Part shown: piece by piece, positions 27,042 through 37,155 of the stretch
How the letters are laid out: each line of letters opens with the position of its first letter
How positions within the stretch are numbered: the stretch's first letter is position 1
Source: Gluconacetobacter dulcium
Lineage (GTDB): Bacteria > Pseudomonadota > Alphaproteobacteria > Acetobacterales > Acetobacteraceae
Direction of reading: 5' to 3'
Length of the DNA: 64,000 bases
Assembly (NCBI RefSeq): GCF_014174165.1
Contig: NZ_JABEQN010000011.1
Coordinates: 1 to 64,000, forward strand
Notes under the pieces: generated by a model
The model's database searches: none
What the model was told of the DNA's origin: nothing
Seen by the model: the letters and a program-made list of their open reading frames with translations, nothing else
Made by a program: the position numbers and the translations under genes

Positions 27042-29897
27042 ATGGACGCAGACACCTGGCACCCCCCTGCCCGCCCCCAGGCGGACGGCCCCGCGCTGCT
27101 GGGCTGCGACGCGCTCGATCCCTATTTCCTCTCCCCCCCGGACCTGGACCCGGACCCCGCCATCAATACGGTACTGCCCTTCCTGGGCTGGGTCCTCGCC
27201 CTCGTCCGGCCGCATAGTGTCGGCCTGTTCCCCGACCGCCCCGCCCTGCACCTGTTCCTGGAGGAACAGGCCCGCCACCTGCGCCTGCGCATGACCCTCC
27301 ACACCGTCCCGGCACGCATTCGCCCCGGCACGTGCGACCTGCTCTGGGCCGCCCTGCCCCCCACAGGCACGGATACGCCGGCACCGGACCATCTGGCCCC
27401 GCTCCTGTCGCCGCGCGGCGCAATGCTGCTGTACGGGCCGGATACCGCAACCAGCCACCCCGCCCCATGGGCCCGCTGGCTGGCCGGCCGCCCGACCGCA
27501 ACCCTGAAACTGGGCGGCGATCTGACCATAGCCCTGCCGGAGCCGGCCCCCGGCACCGAACATACTCACCCGCTCGCCGGCCTGTGCGCGGCGCTGAACG
27601 GCACGCAGGGCGATCGCGTGGCCGCCAACCTGGCCAGCCGCTTCGCCGCCATCGGCGCGCACTGGGCCACCCGACGCACCCTGGCCGATACCAGGGCGGA
27701 ACTGGCCGAAACCCGCGCGGCCCTCAGCCGCGCCCGGCTGGACGTCATGGAGCTGCGGCTGGACCGGGCCCACGCCCCCACGGCCGACGCGCCAGCCGCC
27801 GCCCCGCCCGCACACACGCCGCCGCCGCCGCCGCTCCCGGCGCCGCCACCGGCCCCGCCGCCCCCACCGCCCCTGTGGGTCCGCCTGGCCCGCCGACTGG
27901 CAGGCCCGCGCACCCCTCCCGTGGTCATGCCGCCCCCCGAACCCGCGCGGGCACGCCTGCCCGTCCGCACGGTGCTGTTCGTCTCCGGCGAACCGACGAC
28001 ACCGGGCACGATCTATCGCGTCGACCGCAACGAAGCCGCCTGCCGCAGGGCCGGCTACGCCACCCGCAGCCGCGCCTGCGCCGCCGTCGGCCCGGACGAC
28101 ATGCTGTGGGCCGACCTGATCGTCCTGTGGCGCGTGGAATATAGCGGCCATGTCGATACGCTGATCGGGATGGCCCGCGCTCGCGGCGCCCTGCTGGCCT
28201 TCGACGCCGACGACCTGGTGTTCGAACCCGCACTGGCGCGCGGCGACCTGATCGACGGCATCCGCGTCAGCTCCGCCCCGGTGGCGCGGATCGAACGCAT
28301 GTATGACGACATGCAGCGCACGCTGCGACGCTGCGATTTCGGCATCGCCACCACCGACCCCCTGGCCGACCGGATGCGCCCCTTCACGCCGCTGACGGTC
28401 ACCATCCCGAACATCCACGACCGGCAGACGCTGGAACGCTCCCGCCAGGCCGCCCGCCGCCGCGCGGCCACCCCGCCCGACGGGCTGGTACGGATCGGCT
28501 ACGCCGCCGGCACGCGCACGCACCAGCGCGATTTCGCCCGCGCCCTGCCGGGCCTGCTGGCCGTCATGGCCCGGCGGCCAGACGTGCGGCTGGTCCTGTT
28601 CCGCGAGCCCGGAGGCGGCCGTCCGCTGCTGCTGACCGAGGAATTCCCCACCCTGCACGCCCACGCGGCGCAGATCGAATGGCGCGACATGGTCGGGCTG
28701 GACGCCCTGCCCGACGAACTGGCAAGGCTCGATATCTCGATCGCCCCGCTGGAAACCGGCAACCCGTTCTGCGAGGCCAAGAGCGAACTGAAATTCTTCG
28801 AGGCCGCCCTGGCCGGCGCCTGCACCGTCGCCTCCCCCACCGCGCCCTTCCGCGCCGCGATCCGCGACGGCATCACCGGCCTGCTGGCGGACAGCGACGC
28901 GGAATGGGCGGACGCGCTGACCCGCCTGGTGGACGATCCCGCCCTGCGCAGCCGCATGGCGCGCGACGCACTGCATACGGTCCTGTGGGAATACGGCCCG
29001 CAACGACAGGCCACCCTGATGGCACTGACCATCGCCAGCCTGGCAGGCGGCCAGACCACCGCGCTGGCCGGCGCCCAGGCCCTGGCACGCGGCCCCGCCC
29101 GAGTCCGCGCCATACCGACCATCCCCGACAGCGAGATATGCCTGCACCACGACCAGTTGCAGAACGCGGCGGTCACCGTCGTCATCACCGCGTACCAATA
29201 CGCCGATCATGTCATCGAGGCCCTGGATTCGGTGCGTCACCAGACGCTCGCACCGCTGGACCTGATCGTGGTGGACGACGCCTCGACCGACGACACCGCC
29301 GCCCTGGTCAGCGGCTGGATGGCGCGCCACGGCAAGCGATTCAACCGCCTGCTGCTGCTGCGCGCCCGCAGCAATGCCGGGCTGGGCGGGGCGCGCAATA
29401 TCGGCATGGCCGCCGCCGAAACCCCCTACGTCATGCAGCTCGATGCCGACAACCGCCTGCTGCCCGATGCCTGCGCGCACCTGCTGGATGCCATCCAGCG
29501 GGACGATGCCGGCTTCGCCTACCCGATCATCCGCCGGTTCGACCGGGCCTGCGGCGTGATGGGCGACCTCCCCTGGCACCCGGCACGCCTGGTGGGCGGC
29601 AACGTCGTCGACGCCATGGCGATGGTGGCGAAATGGGCCTGGGCGGCGGCCGGCGGCTATTACGTACGCCGCGACGCCATGGGGTGGGAGGATTACGACC
29701 TCTGGTGCACCCTGGCCGAACTCGGCATCGCCGGCACGCACCTGCCCGAGACGCTGGCCGAATACCGGGTCCACGACGCCGCCATGACCGACACGGTCAC
29801 CGAACGGGCCGCGCACAAGCAGCGCGTGGTCGCCTTCCTGCGCGCCCGCCATCCCTGGCTCCGCCTGACCGCGCCGGACGCAAGAAGCCGGGCATAG
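27042..29897 (+). CDS. Multidomain glycosyltransferase (GT4-like plus GT2)
   Basis: A 951-aa protein. Residues 1-190 look like a worn class I methyltransferase-type domain (a Trp-Val-Leu-Ala-Leu-Val-Arg-Pro strand without a clear SAM glycine loop). A short coiled coil follows (about 207-240), then a strongly Pro-rich linker (245-290). A GT-B domain (about 305-690) contains Phe-Asp-Ala-Asp-Asp-Leu-Val and Lys-Ser-Glu-Leu-Lys-Phe-Phe-Glu-Ala-Ala. The C-terminal GT2 domain (about 705-930) has Val-Val-Asp-Asp-Ala-Ser-Thr-Asp-Asp and Gln-Leu-Asp-Ala-Asp-Asn. It is divergent from the beta-roll gene with a 200-base gap. Probable role: surface polysaccharide assembly. Confidence 0.85.
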   Translation: MDADTWHPPARPQADGPALLGCDALDPYFLSPPDLDPDPAINTVLPFLGWVLALVRPHSVGLFPDRPALHLFLEEQARHLRLRMTLHTVPARIRPGTCDLLWAALPPTGTDTPAPDHLAPLLSPRGAMLLYGPDTATSHPAPWARWLAGRPTATLKLGGDLTIALPEPAPGTEHTHPLAGLCAALNGTQGDRVAANLASRFAAIGAHWATRRTLADTRAELAETRAALSRARLDVMELRLDRAHAPTADAPAAAPPAHTPPPPPLPAPPPAPPPPPPLWVRLARRLAGPRTPPVVMPPPEPARARLPVRTVLFVSGEPTTPGTIYRVDRNEAACRRAGYATRSRACAAVGPDDMLWADLIVLWRVEYSGHVDTLIGMARARGALLAFDADDLVFEPALARGDLIDGIRVSSAPVARIERMYDDMQRTLRRCDFGIATTDPLADRMRPFTPLTVTIPNIHDRQTLERSRQAARRRAATPPDGLVRIGYAAGTRTHQRDFARALPGLLAVMARRPDVRLVLFREPGGGRPLLLTEEFPTLHAHAAQIEWRDMVGLDALPDELARLDISIAPLETGNPFCEAKSELKFFEAALAGACTVASPTAPFRAAIRDGITGLLADSDAEWADALTRLVDDPALRSRMARDALHTVLWEYGPQRQATLMALTIASLAGGQTTALAGAQALARGPARVRAIPTIPDSEICLHHDQLQNAAVTVVITAYQYADHVIEALDSVRHQTLAPLDLIVVDDASTDDTAALVSGWMARHGKRFNRLLLLRARSNAGLGGARNIGMAAAETPYVMQLDADNRLLPDACAHLLDAIQRDDAGFAYPIIRRFDRACGVMGDLPWHPARLVGGNVVDAMAMVAKWAWAAAGGYYVRRDAMGWEDYDLWCTLAELGIAGTHLPETLAEYRVHDAAMTDTVTERAAHKQRVVAFLRARHPWLRLTAPDARSRA

Positions 29898-29922
29898 ACT
29901 GCCCGCCTTCCCCGACAACCCG

Positions 29923-31815
29923 TCAGGACCAATGCTTCTCCAGCGGATGATCCTTCGCCCGCATCACACGTCCATACGCGCGTTCCCCGAACCCGTCGGC
30001 GTATCCGTCCCCCTCCCACACGATCCGCCCGCCGATCATCACATTCCGCACGACGCCCACCGGACGATTGACGACCTGCCGGCACCCAAGCTGGCTCCGA
30101 TGGAGAAAATGATAGGTCTCCTCCGGGTTCCACCGTTCAAGCGCAGCCGGGTCGATCACGCACAGATCCGCCTGCGCCCCCACCCGCGCCACACCCGCAT
30201 TCAGGCCGAAAAATGCGGCCGGAAGCGCCGTCAGCCGATGGACGGCTCGGGAAACCTGCGCCAACCCCTCCCACTGCGCGACCTTCAGCGTCCGGAGGTT
30301 GCCGTCATAGAAACCAATATTGGCCAGATGCGCACCACTGTCGTTGAAACCCGGCAATGTCTGGTCGTGGAAGAGCAGCTTTCTGAGCGTCGCGGGATTC
30401 CGGTTGGCGATCGTCGTCTCCCAGCGCAGGTCGGTATCCCACACCCGCAGCAGATGCAGCAGAAACGCCGCGTCATCGCCGATCGGGTCGGGAAAACCCG
30501 CGAAAAACGCGGCCTCCGCGTCACGGGCGCGCGGAAAGCGACCATTGGCCGCCTGAAAGGCCAGAAGCCTGCGATAAGGCGCCTCCAGGCTCTCCCCCAC
30601 CCAATGCGCCAGCGGACATTCCGCAACGAACATGTCATCCAGCCGCCGGCTCAACACCACCGTCTCACAGCGCAGGCGCCGCCGCAGCCGCGCCATGGAC
30701 CATCCTTTCCCCTTTCCCGCCAACCACATTTTCCGGAAGGATGCGACCCAGCCAGGATCGTTCAGAATCCGCACCCGCCCCGGCCGATCATCAAGCTCCA
30801 GTTCGTTAAGCGCCCGAAACGCCGCAATCTCGTCCGCCAGCGGGTTGATCGCACCGTCACTCCAGATCCGGAAAGACGAAGACAGGGCCTGAAAACGCAA
30901 TGCCCCCTTCAGCAGCCGGGAATTGAGAATCGAAGAGAGCAGCAGGCAGAGATGCATGGCCGACCGGCTGGTTTGCAGGTCGAGCGCCGCCAGCACGGTC
31001 GTCCTGAGCGGCCGACGGTACAGCCGCCCGCTGGTCAGCATGAAACTGCGCACGGCGGCAAAAACATCGTCCTTGGCCGGCGTCGCCTGCCACACCCGGC
31101 CATGACGCCGCACGATCTCCGTCAGCCGCGCCAGTTCCCGAAACCCGGCATATTGCGTCGGAATCCGCTTCTTCTTGTTCGGTGCATTCGCAAGAAAGTG
31201 AAACGGCAGCGCATCGGTCGAGAACCCCGCATAGCCCTGCGCCATCCCGGCTTCCAGTAACTGCTCCATGCGCGCCAGTTCTTCCGGGGTCGGCGGCCCG
31301 CTGACCGACCCGTCCAGGCCCATGACCTCGATCCGCAGCATGGAATGCGGAATCATCGGCACGACATTGGGGCCGAGCGGCAGCCCCTCCAGATGGTCGA
31401 GATACCCCTGCGAATCCCTCCACGTACAGGCATCCGCAACGCGCTTCAGAACCGATTTGGGCATGTTCTCGACCCGCGCGAAGCAATCCACGATCGGGTC
31501 TTCGCCGTCGCGCCGCTGATGGCCATAGGTCACGCCGATCGAACAATTGCTCATGACGACCGTGGTGGTGCCATGCCGCACCACTTCCGGCAGTTCGGGG
31601 GCGAGTTCCACTTCCAGATCAAGATGCGTATGGATGTCGAGCAACCCCGGCATCACCCACAATCCGCGACAATCGATCTCGGTAACCCCGGCCTCCACCG
31701 CAAGATCCCGCCCGATGGCGACAATCCTGCCGTCTTCTACGGCCACATCCGCAATAACCGGCGCTTTTCCAGACCCATCGAAAAAAATACCGTTCCGATA
31801 AACACTATCCGCCAT
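29923..31815 (-). CDS. Amidohydrolase family protein (D-aminoacylase-like)
   Basis: A 630-aa amidohydrolase of the N-acyl-D-amino-acid deacylase type. The beta-sandwich N-terminus leads to Asp-Ile-His-Thr-His-Leu-Asp (about residue 60), the metal-binding HxH. A Ser-Asn-Cys-Ser-Ile-Gly segment follows, where D-aminoacylases keep a metal-ligand Cys. Asn-Asp-Ser-Gly-Ala-His near residue 480 supplies the late Asp. It is longer than typical D-aminoacylases (about 480-500), with an insertion at about 250-350. The substrate is unknown. It is convergent with the glycosyltransferase gene 25 bases away. Confidence 0.85.
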   Translation of the reverse strand: MADSVYRNGIFFDGSGKAPVIADVAVEDGRIVAIGRDLAVEAGVTEIDCRGLWVMPGLLDIHTHLDLEVELAPELPEVVRHGTTTVVMSNCSIGVTYGHQRRDGEDPIVDCFARVENMPKSVLKRVADACTWRDSQGYLDHLEGLPLGPNVVPMIPHSMLRIEVMGLDGSVSGPPTPEELARMEQLLEAGMAQGYAGFSTDALPFHFLANAPNKKKRIPTQYAGFRELARLTEIVRRHGRVWQATPAKDDVFAAVRSFMLTSGRLYRRPLRTTVLAALDLQTSRSAMHLCLLLSSILNSRLLKGALRFQALSSSFRIWSDGAINPLADEIAAFRALNELELDDRPGRVRILNDPGWVASFRKMWLAGKGKGWSMARLRRRLRCETVVLSRRLDDMFVAECPLAHWVGESLEAPYRRLLAFQAANGRFPRARDAEAAFFAGFPDPIGDDAAFLLHLLRVWDTDLRWETTIANRNPATLRKLLFHDQTLPGFNDSGAHLANIGFYDGNLRTLKVAQWEGLAQVSRAVHRLTALPAAFFGLNAGVARVGAQADLCVIDPAALERWNPEETYHFLHRSQLGCRQVVNRPVGVVRNVMIGGRIVWEGDGYADGFGERAYGRVMRAKDHPLEKHWS

Positions 31816-32065
31816 ACACCTCTCCAGAGGCGAAGCCAGGACACATAATAGACCCCGATATCACTGGACAAGAAGCCTGCGCCGTCGCTCCGACTATCTG
31901 GTCATAACAACGCAGGACCAAAGAAGTTCCAACCGGAACCCCCTCCAATTCAATCAGCTTTCAGGTCCATTTCTGTCAAAACAGAATCAATCTCTTTTCC
32001 AATGCACATCTTCGGAACAGATCGTCACCCGATACCCCTTTCGCCTGACCGCGCGCGGAGGCCGA

Positions 32066-34108
32066 TCATGCCGCTGGAACGTTGCGCTCCAGTTCCTCCA
32101 GCCACAGCCGCGCATTGCCATCCGACGGCGCCCGCCAGTCGCCACGCGGCGACAACGCACCACCGGCCACCACTTTCGGCCCGTTGGGCATCGCCGAACG
32201 CTTGAACTGGCTGAATCCGAAGAAGCGGCTCAGGAAAACCGACAGCCAGTGCCGGATCGCCGGCAGGTCATAGGCCACCCGCCGATCCGCCGGGAAGCCC
32301 GGCGGCCACGTACCCGCCCCCGCATCGCGCCACGCGATTTCCGCCATATACGCAATGCGCGAGGGCCGGAACCCATGCCGCAGCACATGGTACAGCGTGA
32401 AATCCTGCAAGGCATACGGCCCGATCTTCTCCTCGGTGCTTTGCAGGGCCTGGTCGGCACCCGCCGGGATCAGTTCGGGCGAAATCTCGGTTGCCAGGAT
32501 CGCCTCCAGCACCCGCGCCGCATCAGCCTCCACCCGGCGGGAGGCGACGACCCAGCGGATTAGATGCTGGATCAGCGTCTTGGGCAGCCCGGCATTGACG
32601 TTGTAGTGCGACATCTGGTCGCCGACGCCATAGGTACACCAGCCCAGCGCCAGTTCCGACAGATCGCCGGTCCCGATCACGATGCCCCCATGCTGGTTGG
32701 CCAGCCGGAACAGGAAATCGGTACGCAGTCCCGCCTGCACGTTCTCGAAGGTCACATCATATTGCGGCACACCATGGGCAAAGGGGTGGCCCATCTCTTC
32801 CAGCATCACCCGCGCGGTCGGGCGGATATCCAGTTCCGCCGCCGCCACGCCCAGCGCCTGCATCAGCGCCATGGCGTTGGACTGCGTGCCGGCGCTGGTC
32901 CCGAAACCGGGCATGGTATAGGCCAGCACCGCATCGCGCCCCAGACACAGTTCGTCGGCAACACGGATCGCCACCAGCAGCGCCTGGGTGGAATCCAGCC
33001 CGCCGGACACCCCGATCACCATCTTCCGCGCCCCGGTCGCCAACAGGCGCTGCTTCAGGGCCGAAACCTGGATCGTCCAGGCTTCGAAACAATCCTGCTC
33101 CAGCCGCGCCGGGTCGCTGGGCACGAAGGGAAACCGCTCGATCCGGCGCAACAGGCCCAGATCGCCCGGCGGCGGCGCCAGCGCGAAGCCGATCCGGCGC
33201 CACTCTCCGCCCTGCCGCACGACACGACAATCGGCGAACGTCCCCATCCGGACGCGTTCCTGCCGCAACAGATCCAGATCGACATCCGCCACCGCCCGAT
33301 GCGGCCCCTGCGGAAAACGCTCCGTCTCCGCCAGCAGCGCGCCGTTTTCGTAAATCGAAACCTGCCCGTCCCAGGCAAGGTCGGTGGTCGACTCCCCCTC
33401 ACCCGCCGCCGCATAGACATAGGCGCACAGCGCGCGCATTGATTGCGAGCGGCACAGCAGGTCGCGCTGGTCGGCCTTGCCCACCGTGATATCGCTGGCC
33501 GACAGGTTGGCGATCACCGTCGCCCCCGCCAGCGCCGCATCCGTGCTGGGCGGTGCCGGCACCCACACATCCTCGCAGATCTCGACGCCGACCACGAAGC
33601 CGGGCAGATCCTCCGCCTCGAACAGCAGGTCGGTGCCGAACGGCGCCGTCTGCCCCGCCACATGGATCGTCTGGCCGCGCAGCCCGGCCCCGGCGACGAA
33701 ATGCCGGGCTTCGTAGAATTCACGGTAATTCGGCAGATAGCTCTTGGGCACCACGCCCAGCACGGTCCCGCGATGCAGCACCACGGCGCAATTGTACAGC
33801 GCGTCGCCATGCCGCAGCGGCGCGCCCGCCACCACCACCGGCATCAGCCCGGCGGTCGCCTCCGCCAGGATCGCCAGCGCGCTCCCCACCGCATCGAGCA
33901 GCACGTCCTGCTGGCGCAGATCGTCGATCGCGTAGCCTGACACACCGAGTTCGGGAAAAACCGCCAGCGCCACACCCTGGGCGTCGCAGGCGCGGACCAT
34001 GTCCGCCATCCGCGCGACATTGGCCGCCGGGTCGGCCAGCGCCACCGGCAGCGTACACCCCGCCACCCGCGCGAAACCCTGACGATAGAGAGAGCGGAAA
34101 TCCGGCAC
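32066..34108 (-). CDS. nadE: Glutamine-dependent NAD+ synthetase
   Basis: A 680-aa NadE with both domains: an N-terminal nitrilase-like glutaminase (about 1-290; Glu53 in Phe-Pro-Glu-Leu-Gly, Lys in Val-Pro-Lys-Ser-Tyr, Cys in Glu-Ile-Cys-Glu-Asp) and a C-terminal synthetase (about 330-680; P-loop Ser-Gly-Gly-Leu-Asp-Ser-Thr). It amidates nicotinate adenine dinucleotide, the product of the NadD encoded at 6270, to NAD. Length matches the long two-domain form. The 250 bases downstream of the amidohydrolase start hold no gene. Confidence 0.96.
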   Translation of the reverse strand: MPDFRSLYRQGFARVAGCTLPVALADPAANVARMADMVRACDAQGVALAVFPELGVSGYAIDDLRQQDVLLDAVGSALAILAEATAGLMPVVVAGAPLRHGDALYNCAVVLHRGTVLGVVPKSYLPNYREFYEARHFVAGAGLRGQTIHVAGQTAPFGTDLLFEAEDLPGFVVGVEICEDVWVPAPPSTDAALAGATVIANLSASDITVGKADQRDLLCRSQSMRALCAYVYAAAGEGESTTDLAWDGQVSIYENGALLAETERFPQGPHRAVADVDLDLLRQERVRMGTFADCRVVRQGGEWRRIGFALAPPPGDLGLLRRIERFPFVPSDPARLEQDCFEAWTIQVSALKQRLLATGARKMVIGVSGGLDSTQALLVAIRVADELCLGRDAVLAYTMPGFGTSAGTQSNAMALMQALGVAAAELDIRPTARVMLEEMGHPFAHGVPQYDVTFENVQAGLRTDFLFRLANQHGGIVIGTGDLSELALGWCTYGVGDQMSHYNVNAGLPKTLIQHLIRWVVASRRVEADAARVLEAILATEISPELIPAGADQALQSTEEKIGPYALQDFTLYHVLRHGFRPSRIAYMAEIAWRDAGAGTWPPGFPADRRVAYDLPAIRHWLSVFLSRFFGFSQFKRSAMPNGPKVVAGGALSPRGDWRAPSDGNARLWLEELERNVPAA

Positions 34109-34323
34109 GATCAGTCACCCGCCTGCTGAAGGCCGCACCGGACACACGGAGCAGGCCATTGTCTTCACCCTGCCGGGCACGCATGGCCTCCAGCCCATCC
34201 CCAGAACGCCGGGACAGGCCGCAACCCGCGAATTCTCATACGAAACCGCAACCATACGGGCAGCCAGCCATTGAAACCATAACGGACCATCCGGTCCAGA
34301 CACATGAATCGGAGGATATCCCG

Positions 34324-34500
34324 ATGGACCTCTTACGCTGGACGCTGATCTTCCTCGTCCTGGCCCTGATCTCCGCGGCCCTCGGCTTCGGCGGCTTCGC
34401 GGCCGATTTCGCCTATATCGGCAAGATTCTGTTCTTCATCTTCCTGGTGCTGTTCATCGTCGGCCTCTTTTTCGGCCGCGGGAGAGGCAGTACGCTATAA
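34324..34500 (+). CDS. DUF1328 small membrane protein
   Basis: A 58-aa protein of the DUF1328 (YtjA-like) family, with two hydrophobic segments (about 4-24 and 31-51) joined by Gly-Phe-Gly-Gly-Phe-Ala. It has a strong GGAGG site 8 bases before ATG 34324. Function is unknown; homologues are often stress-induced. Its 3' end overlaps the convergent dsbB gene by 47 bases. Confidence 0.88.
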   Translation: MDLLRWTLIFLVLALISAALGFGGFAADFAYIGKILFFIFLVLFIVGLFFGRGRGSTL

Positions 34501-34963
34501 CCGCCAGCACACCGGCCGCACACAGCCCGTCCATCGCGGCCATCGACAGCGGCAGCGCGCCGACCAGATAGGTCGGCGCGTCGCACGGCTTCGACGGGCG
34601 CATGGGCATGGCGGCCAGACGCTCGGCGAACGTGCCGGGATGAAAGACCGGCGCGCGACATTCCGGCAGCGGGCTCGGCCACCACCCATGTTCCACCCCG
34701 ACATGAACGGCCGAAAGCCCGCAGGCCGCCAGCATCACCGGAACAGCCAGCCACAGCATGGCCCGCGCCCCCTGCCCGCGCAGCAGGGCGGCCAGCAGGC
34801 CCAGCCCCACCAGCACGCGCCAGGGCCAGCGTTCCCACAGGCACAGCCCGCACGGCACGTCCCCCAGCCCGTATTCGACCCAGGCCGCAATCCCCAGCGC
34901 CACCGCCCCGGCAACCGCCAGCGCGATACCAGGCCCCCGGCCCATGCCGGTCCCCCGCCGCAT
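34454..34963 (-). CDS. DsbB-family disulfide bond formation protein
   Basis: A 169-aa inner-membrane protein with four hydrophobic segments. The redox pair Cys-Gly-Leu-Cys is at 38-41 after the first segment, and a second cysteine pair lies in the large periplasmic loop (Pro-Glu-Cys and Lys-Pro-Cys-Asp). These are the hallmarks of DsbB, which reoxidises DsbA and passes electrons to quinone. The start overlaps the otsA stop by one base (TGATG). Confidence 0.88.
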   Translation of the reverse strand: MRRGTGMGRGPGIALAVAGAVALGIAAWVEYGLGDVPCGLCLWERWPWRVLVGLGLLAALLRGQGARAMLWLAVPVMLAACGLSAVHVGVEHGWWPSPLPECRAPVFHPGTFAERLAAMPMRPSKPCDAPTYLVGALPLSMAAMDGLCAAGVLAVIAYCLSRGRKRGRR

Positions 34964-36327
34964 CACGATGGTCCGAGCGGAGGCATCGCGACCGGGGGGG
35001 CCGCGTCCAGCGCCTTCAGGAAGTCCCGCGCCCAGAATCCCGCCGTGGTCCGGCGCACATCCTCGTCCAGATGGCGCCAGCGCCGTTGGCGCTCCTCCAG
35101 CCCCATGGTCAGCGCCTGATGCAGCGCATCGGCGATCTCGTCGGCGTCGAAGGGATTGACCAGCACCGCCTCGTCCATCTCCGGCGCGGCGCCGGCGAAA
35201 TGCGACAGCACCAGCACGCCGGGGTCGGCCGCGTCCTGCGCCGCGACATATTCCTTCGCCACCAGGTTCATCCCGTCGCGCAGCGGCGTAATCAGCGCCA
35301 CGTCGGCCATGCGATAGAACCCGGCCAGGATGTCCCGCGCCACCGGCCGCGTCAGATACCGGATCGGCGTCCAGTCGAACTCGGCATAGGCACCGTTGAT
35401 CCGCCCCGTCAGCTCGTCCAACTGGCACCGAAGCTGGCGATATTCCTCCACGTCGCCGCGCGAAACCGGCGCGACCTGAAGAAACGACACCTTGCCCCGA
35501 TGTTCGGGATAACGGGCCATGAACGCCTCGTACCCCCTGAAGCGTTCGGGCAGGCCCTTGGAATAATCCAGCCGGTCCACGCCGAGGATCAGCGCCGTCC
35601 CGCGCAGGCTGGCACGCAGGCGGTCCGCCTCCTCGCGCCGCACGCTCTCCTCGGCCTGTTCGCGGAATTCATGCGGATCGATGCCGATCGGAAAAGCCCC
35701 CGCCCGTTCGGTCAGCCCGTTCAGGCGGAAGGCGTGGTTCAGGTTGTCCGCATCTTCCTCGGTCTGCACCCCGATCAGGTCGTAGGCCTGCATGTCTTCC
35801 AGCAGCAGCTTCGCCCCCGGCATCGAGCGCACCAGGCTCCAGGGCGGCACGGGAATATGCAGAAAGAAGCCGATCCGCCCCGCCACGCCCAGGTCGCGCA
35901 ACGCCTGGCCCAGCGGAAACAGATGATAGTCATGGACCCAGATCACGTCGTCCGGCTGCAACAGCGCGCGCAGGCAGCGCGCGAACATGGCATTGACCTC
36001 CAGATAGGTCTGCCAGTCCCGGCGCGAATAACTCATCAGCCCGACACGGTAATGAAACAGCGGCCACAGAATGCCGTTCGAGAAATTCTGATAGAATCCC
36101 TCGTGCTGCCGTGCCGTCAGGTCGATCGTGGCATAGGTCACGCCATCGACCTCATCCATGCCGATGACGGGGTCGCCCTCGAATTCGGACTGATTGCCCG
36201 ACCAGCCGAACCACAGCGACTCCCCGCCCCGCAGCGCGTCCTTCAACCCCACGGTCAGACCGCCGGCCGGCTGCAGACGCTCACGCGGCGAAGGCACCCG
36301 GTTGGATACGATGATCAGACGCCCCAT
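34963..36327 (-). CDS. otsA: Alpha,alpha-trehalose-phosphate synthase
   Basis: A 454-aa GT20 enzyme that makes trehalose 6-phosphate from a nucleotide-glucose and glucose 6-phosphate. Visible motifs are Val-Ser-Asn-Arg at the start, Gly-Gly-Leu after Gln-Pro-Ala, Trp-Val-His-Asp-Tyr-His-Leu, [10 protein letters not shown] and the late Asp-Gly-Met-Asn-Leu-Val-Ala-Lys-Glu donor site. Its start overlaps otsB by 13 bases. Trehalose is a likely osmoprotectant here. Confidence 0.96.
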   Translation of the reverse strand: MGRLIIVSNRVPSPRERLQPAGGLTVGLKDALRGGESLWFGWSGNQSEFEGDPVIGMDEVDGVTYATIDLTARQHEGFYQNFSNGILWPLFHYRVGLMSYSRRDWQTYLEVNAMFARCLRALLQPDDVIWVHDYHLFPLGQALRDLGVAGRIGFFLHIPVPPWSLVRSMPGAKLLLEDMQAYDLIGVQTEEDADNLNHAFRLNGLTERAGAFPIGIDPHEFREQAEESVRREEADRLRASLRGTALILGVDRLDYSKGLPERFRGYEAFMARYPEHRGKVSFLQVAPVSRGDVEEYRQLRCQLDELTGRINGAYAEFDWTPIRYLTRPVARDILAGFYRMADVALITPLRDGMNLVAKEYVAAQDAADPGVLVLSHFAGAAPEMDEAVLVNPFDADEIADALHQALTMGLEERQRRWRHLDEDVRRTTAGFWARDFLKALDAAPPVAMPPLGPS

Positions 36328-37079
36328 GAATCATCCCCTCCGCCCGCGAGCGTCGCCAGCCAGGCCCGAAAGGCGGCCGGATCGGGAAAATCCCGAGGAA
36401 TACGGAACCCCGCCCCACCCAGCGCCTCGGCCGCGCGGATGCCGTCTTCATCCGTCACGTCGTCGCCGACGAAGACCGGATGCCGCCCGGCGAAGGGCGG
36501 CGACTGCATCAGCGCCGCCACCGCATGGCCCTTGTCCACGCCATGGGGCCGGATTTCCCACGCCATCTTGGCCGTCTGCACATGGAAGCGCCCGTGCGTC
36601 GACGCAACCCACGATTCCGCGGCTTCGCGCAGCATATCCGCCATCTCGGGCGCCGCACGGTAATGCAGCACGAAACCGGCGGGCTTGCGCTCGATCCGCA
36701 CGCCCGGATGCTGCGCGGCCAGAGTCTCGGCGGCCGGCAGCCAGGTCGGCGGCATGGCGGGCAGTTCGGCACGCACGATCGGCCCGTCCGGACGATGCCG
36801 CACCGCCAGCCCGTGCTCGCCGGCCACGGCAAACGGCACGTCGCCGAGGAAATGATCGATCTGATCCACCGCGCGGCCCGAAATCACCGCCAGCGCATCG
36901 CCGCATTTCGCCCGCAGCCGCCGCAGCACGTCCGGCAGGCCGGGCGACACGACCACCGATTCCGGCGTGGGCGCGATATCGACCAGCGTACCGTCAAAAT
37001 CCAGCAGCAGGGCCGCCTCGCCTGGGGGCGGCATGAACCGGCCGGCCGGGCCGGCATAATCCGTCGGGCTCATGGGCAT
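36315..37079 (-). CDS. otsB: Trehalose-6-phosphate phosphatase
   Basis: A 254-aa HAD-superfamily phosphatase that completes trehalose synthesis. Motif I Leu-Leu-Asp-Phe-Asp-Gly-Thr-Leu is near residue 24, a Ser-Gly-Arg motif follows, and motif IV is Phe-Val-Gly-Asp-Asp-Val-Thr-Asp-Glu. Start ATG 37079 has AAGGAG 6 bases ahead. It precedes otsA with a 13-base overlap. Confidence 0.95.
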   Translation of the reverse strand: MPMSPTDYAGPAGRFMPPPGEAALLLDFDGTLVDIAPTPESVVVSPGLPDVLRRLRAKCGDALAVISGRAVDQIDHFLGDVPFAVAGEHGLAVRHRPDGPIVRAELPAMPPTWLPAAETLAAQHPGVRIERKPAGFVLHYRAAPEMADMLREAAESWVASTHGRFHVQTAKMAWEIRPHGVDKGHAVAALMQSPPFAGRHPVFVGDDVTDEDGIRAAEALGGAGFRIPRDFPDPAAFRAWLATLAGGGDDSWGV

Positions 37080-37155
37080 TCTGGACTCCTTGGGACCGAA
37101 GGCTTGTCATTCATCCCGGACCGACACCGGCGGGACAGGTTGCTTCCCGTCCCCG

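Noticed and set aside
27006-29918. Minus-strand frame of 970 aa
   Set aside because: Gly/Arg/Gln-rich shadow of the plus-strand glycosyltransferase, which has clear domains.
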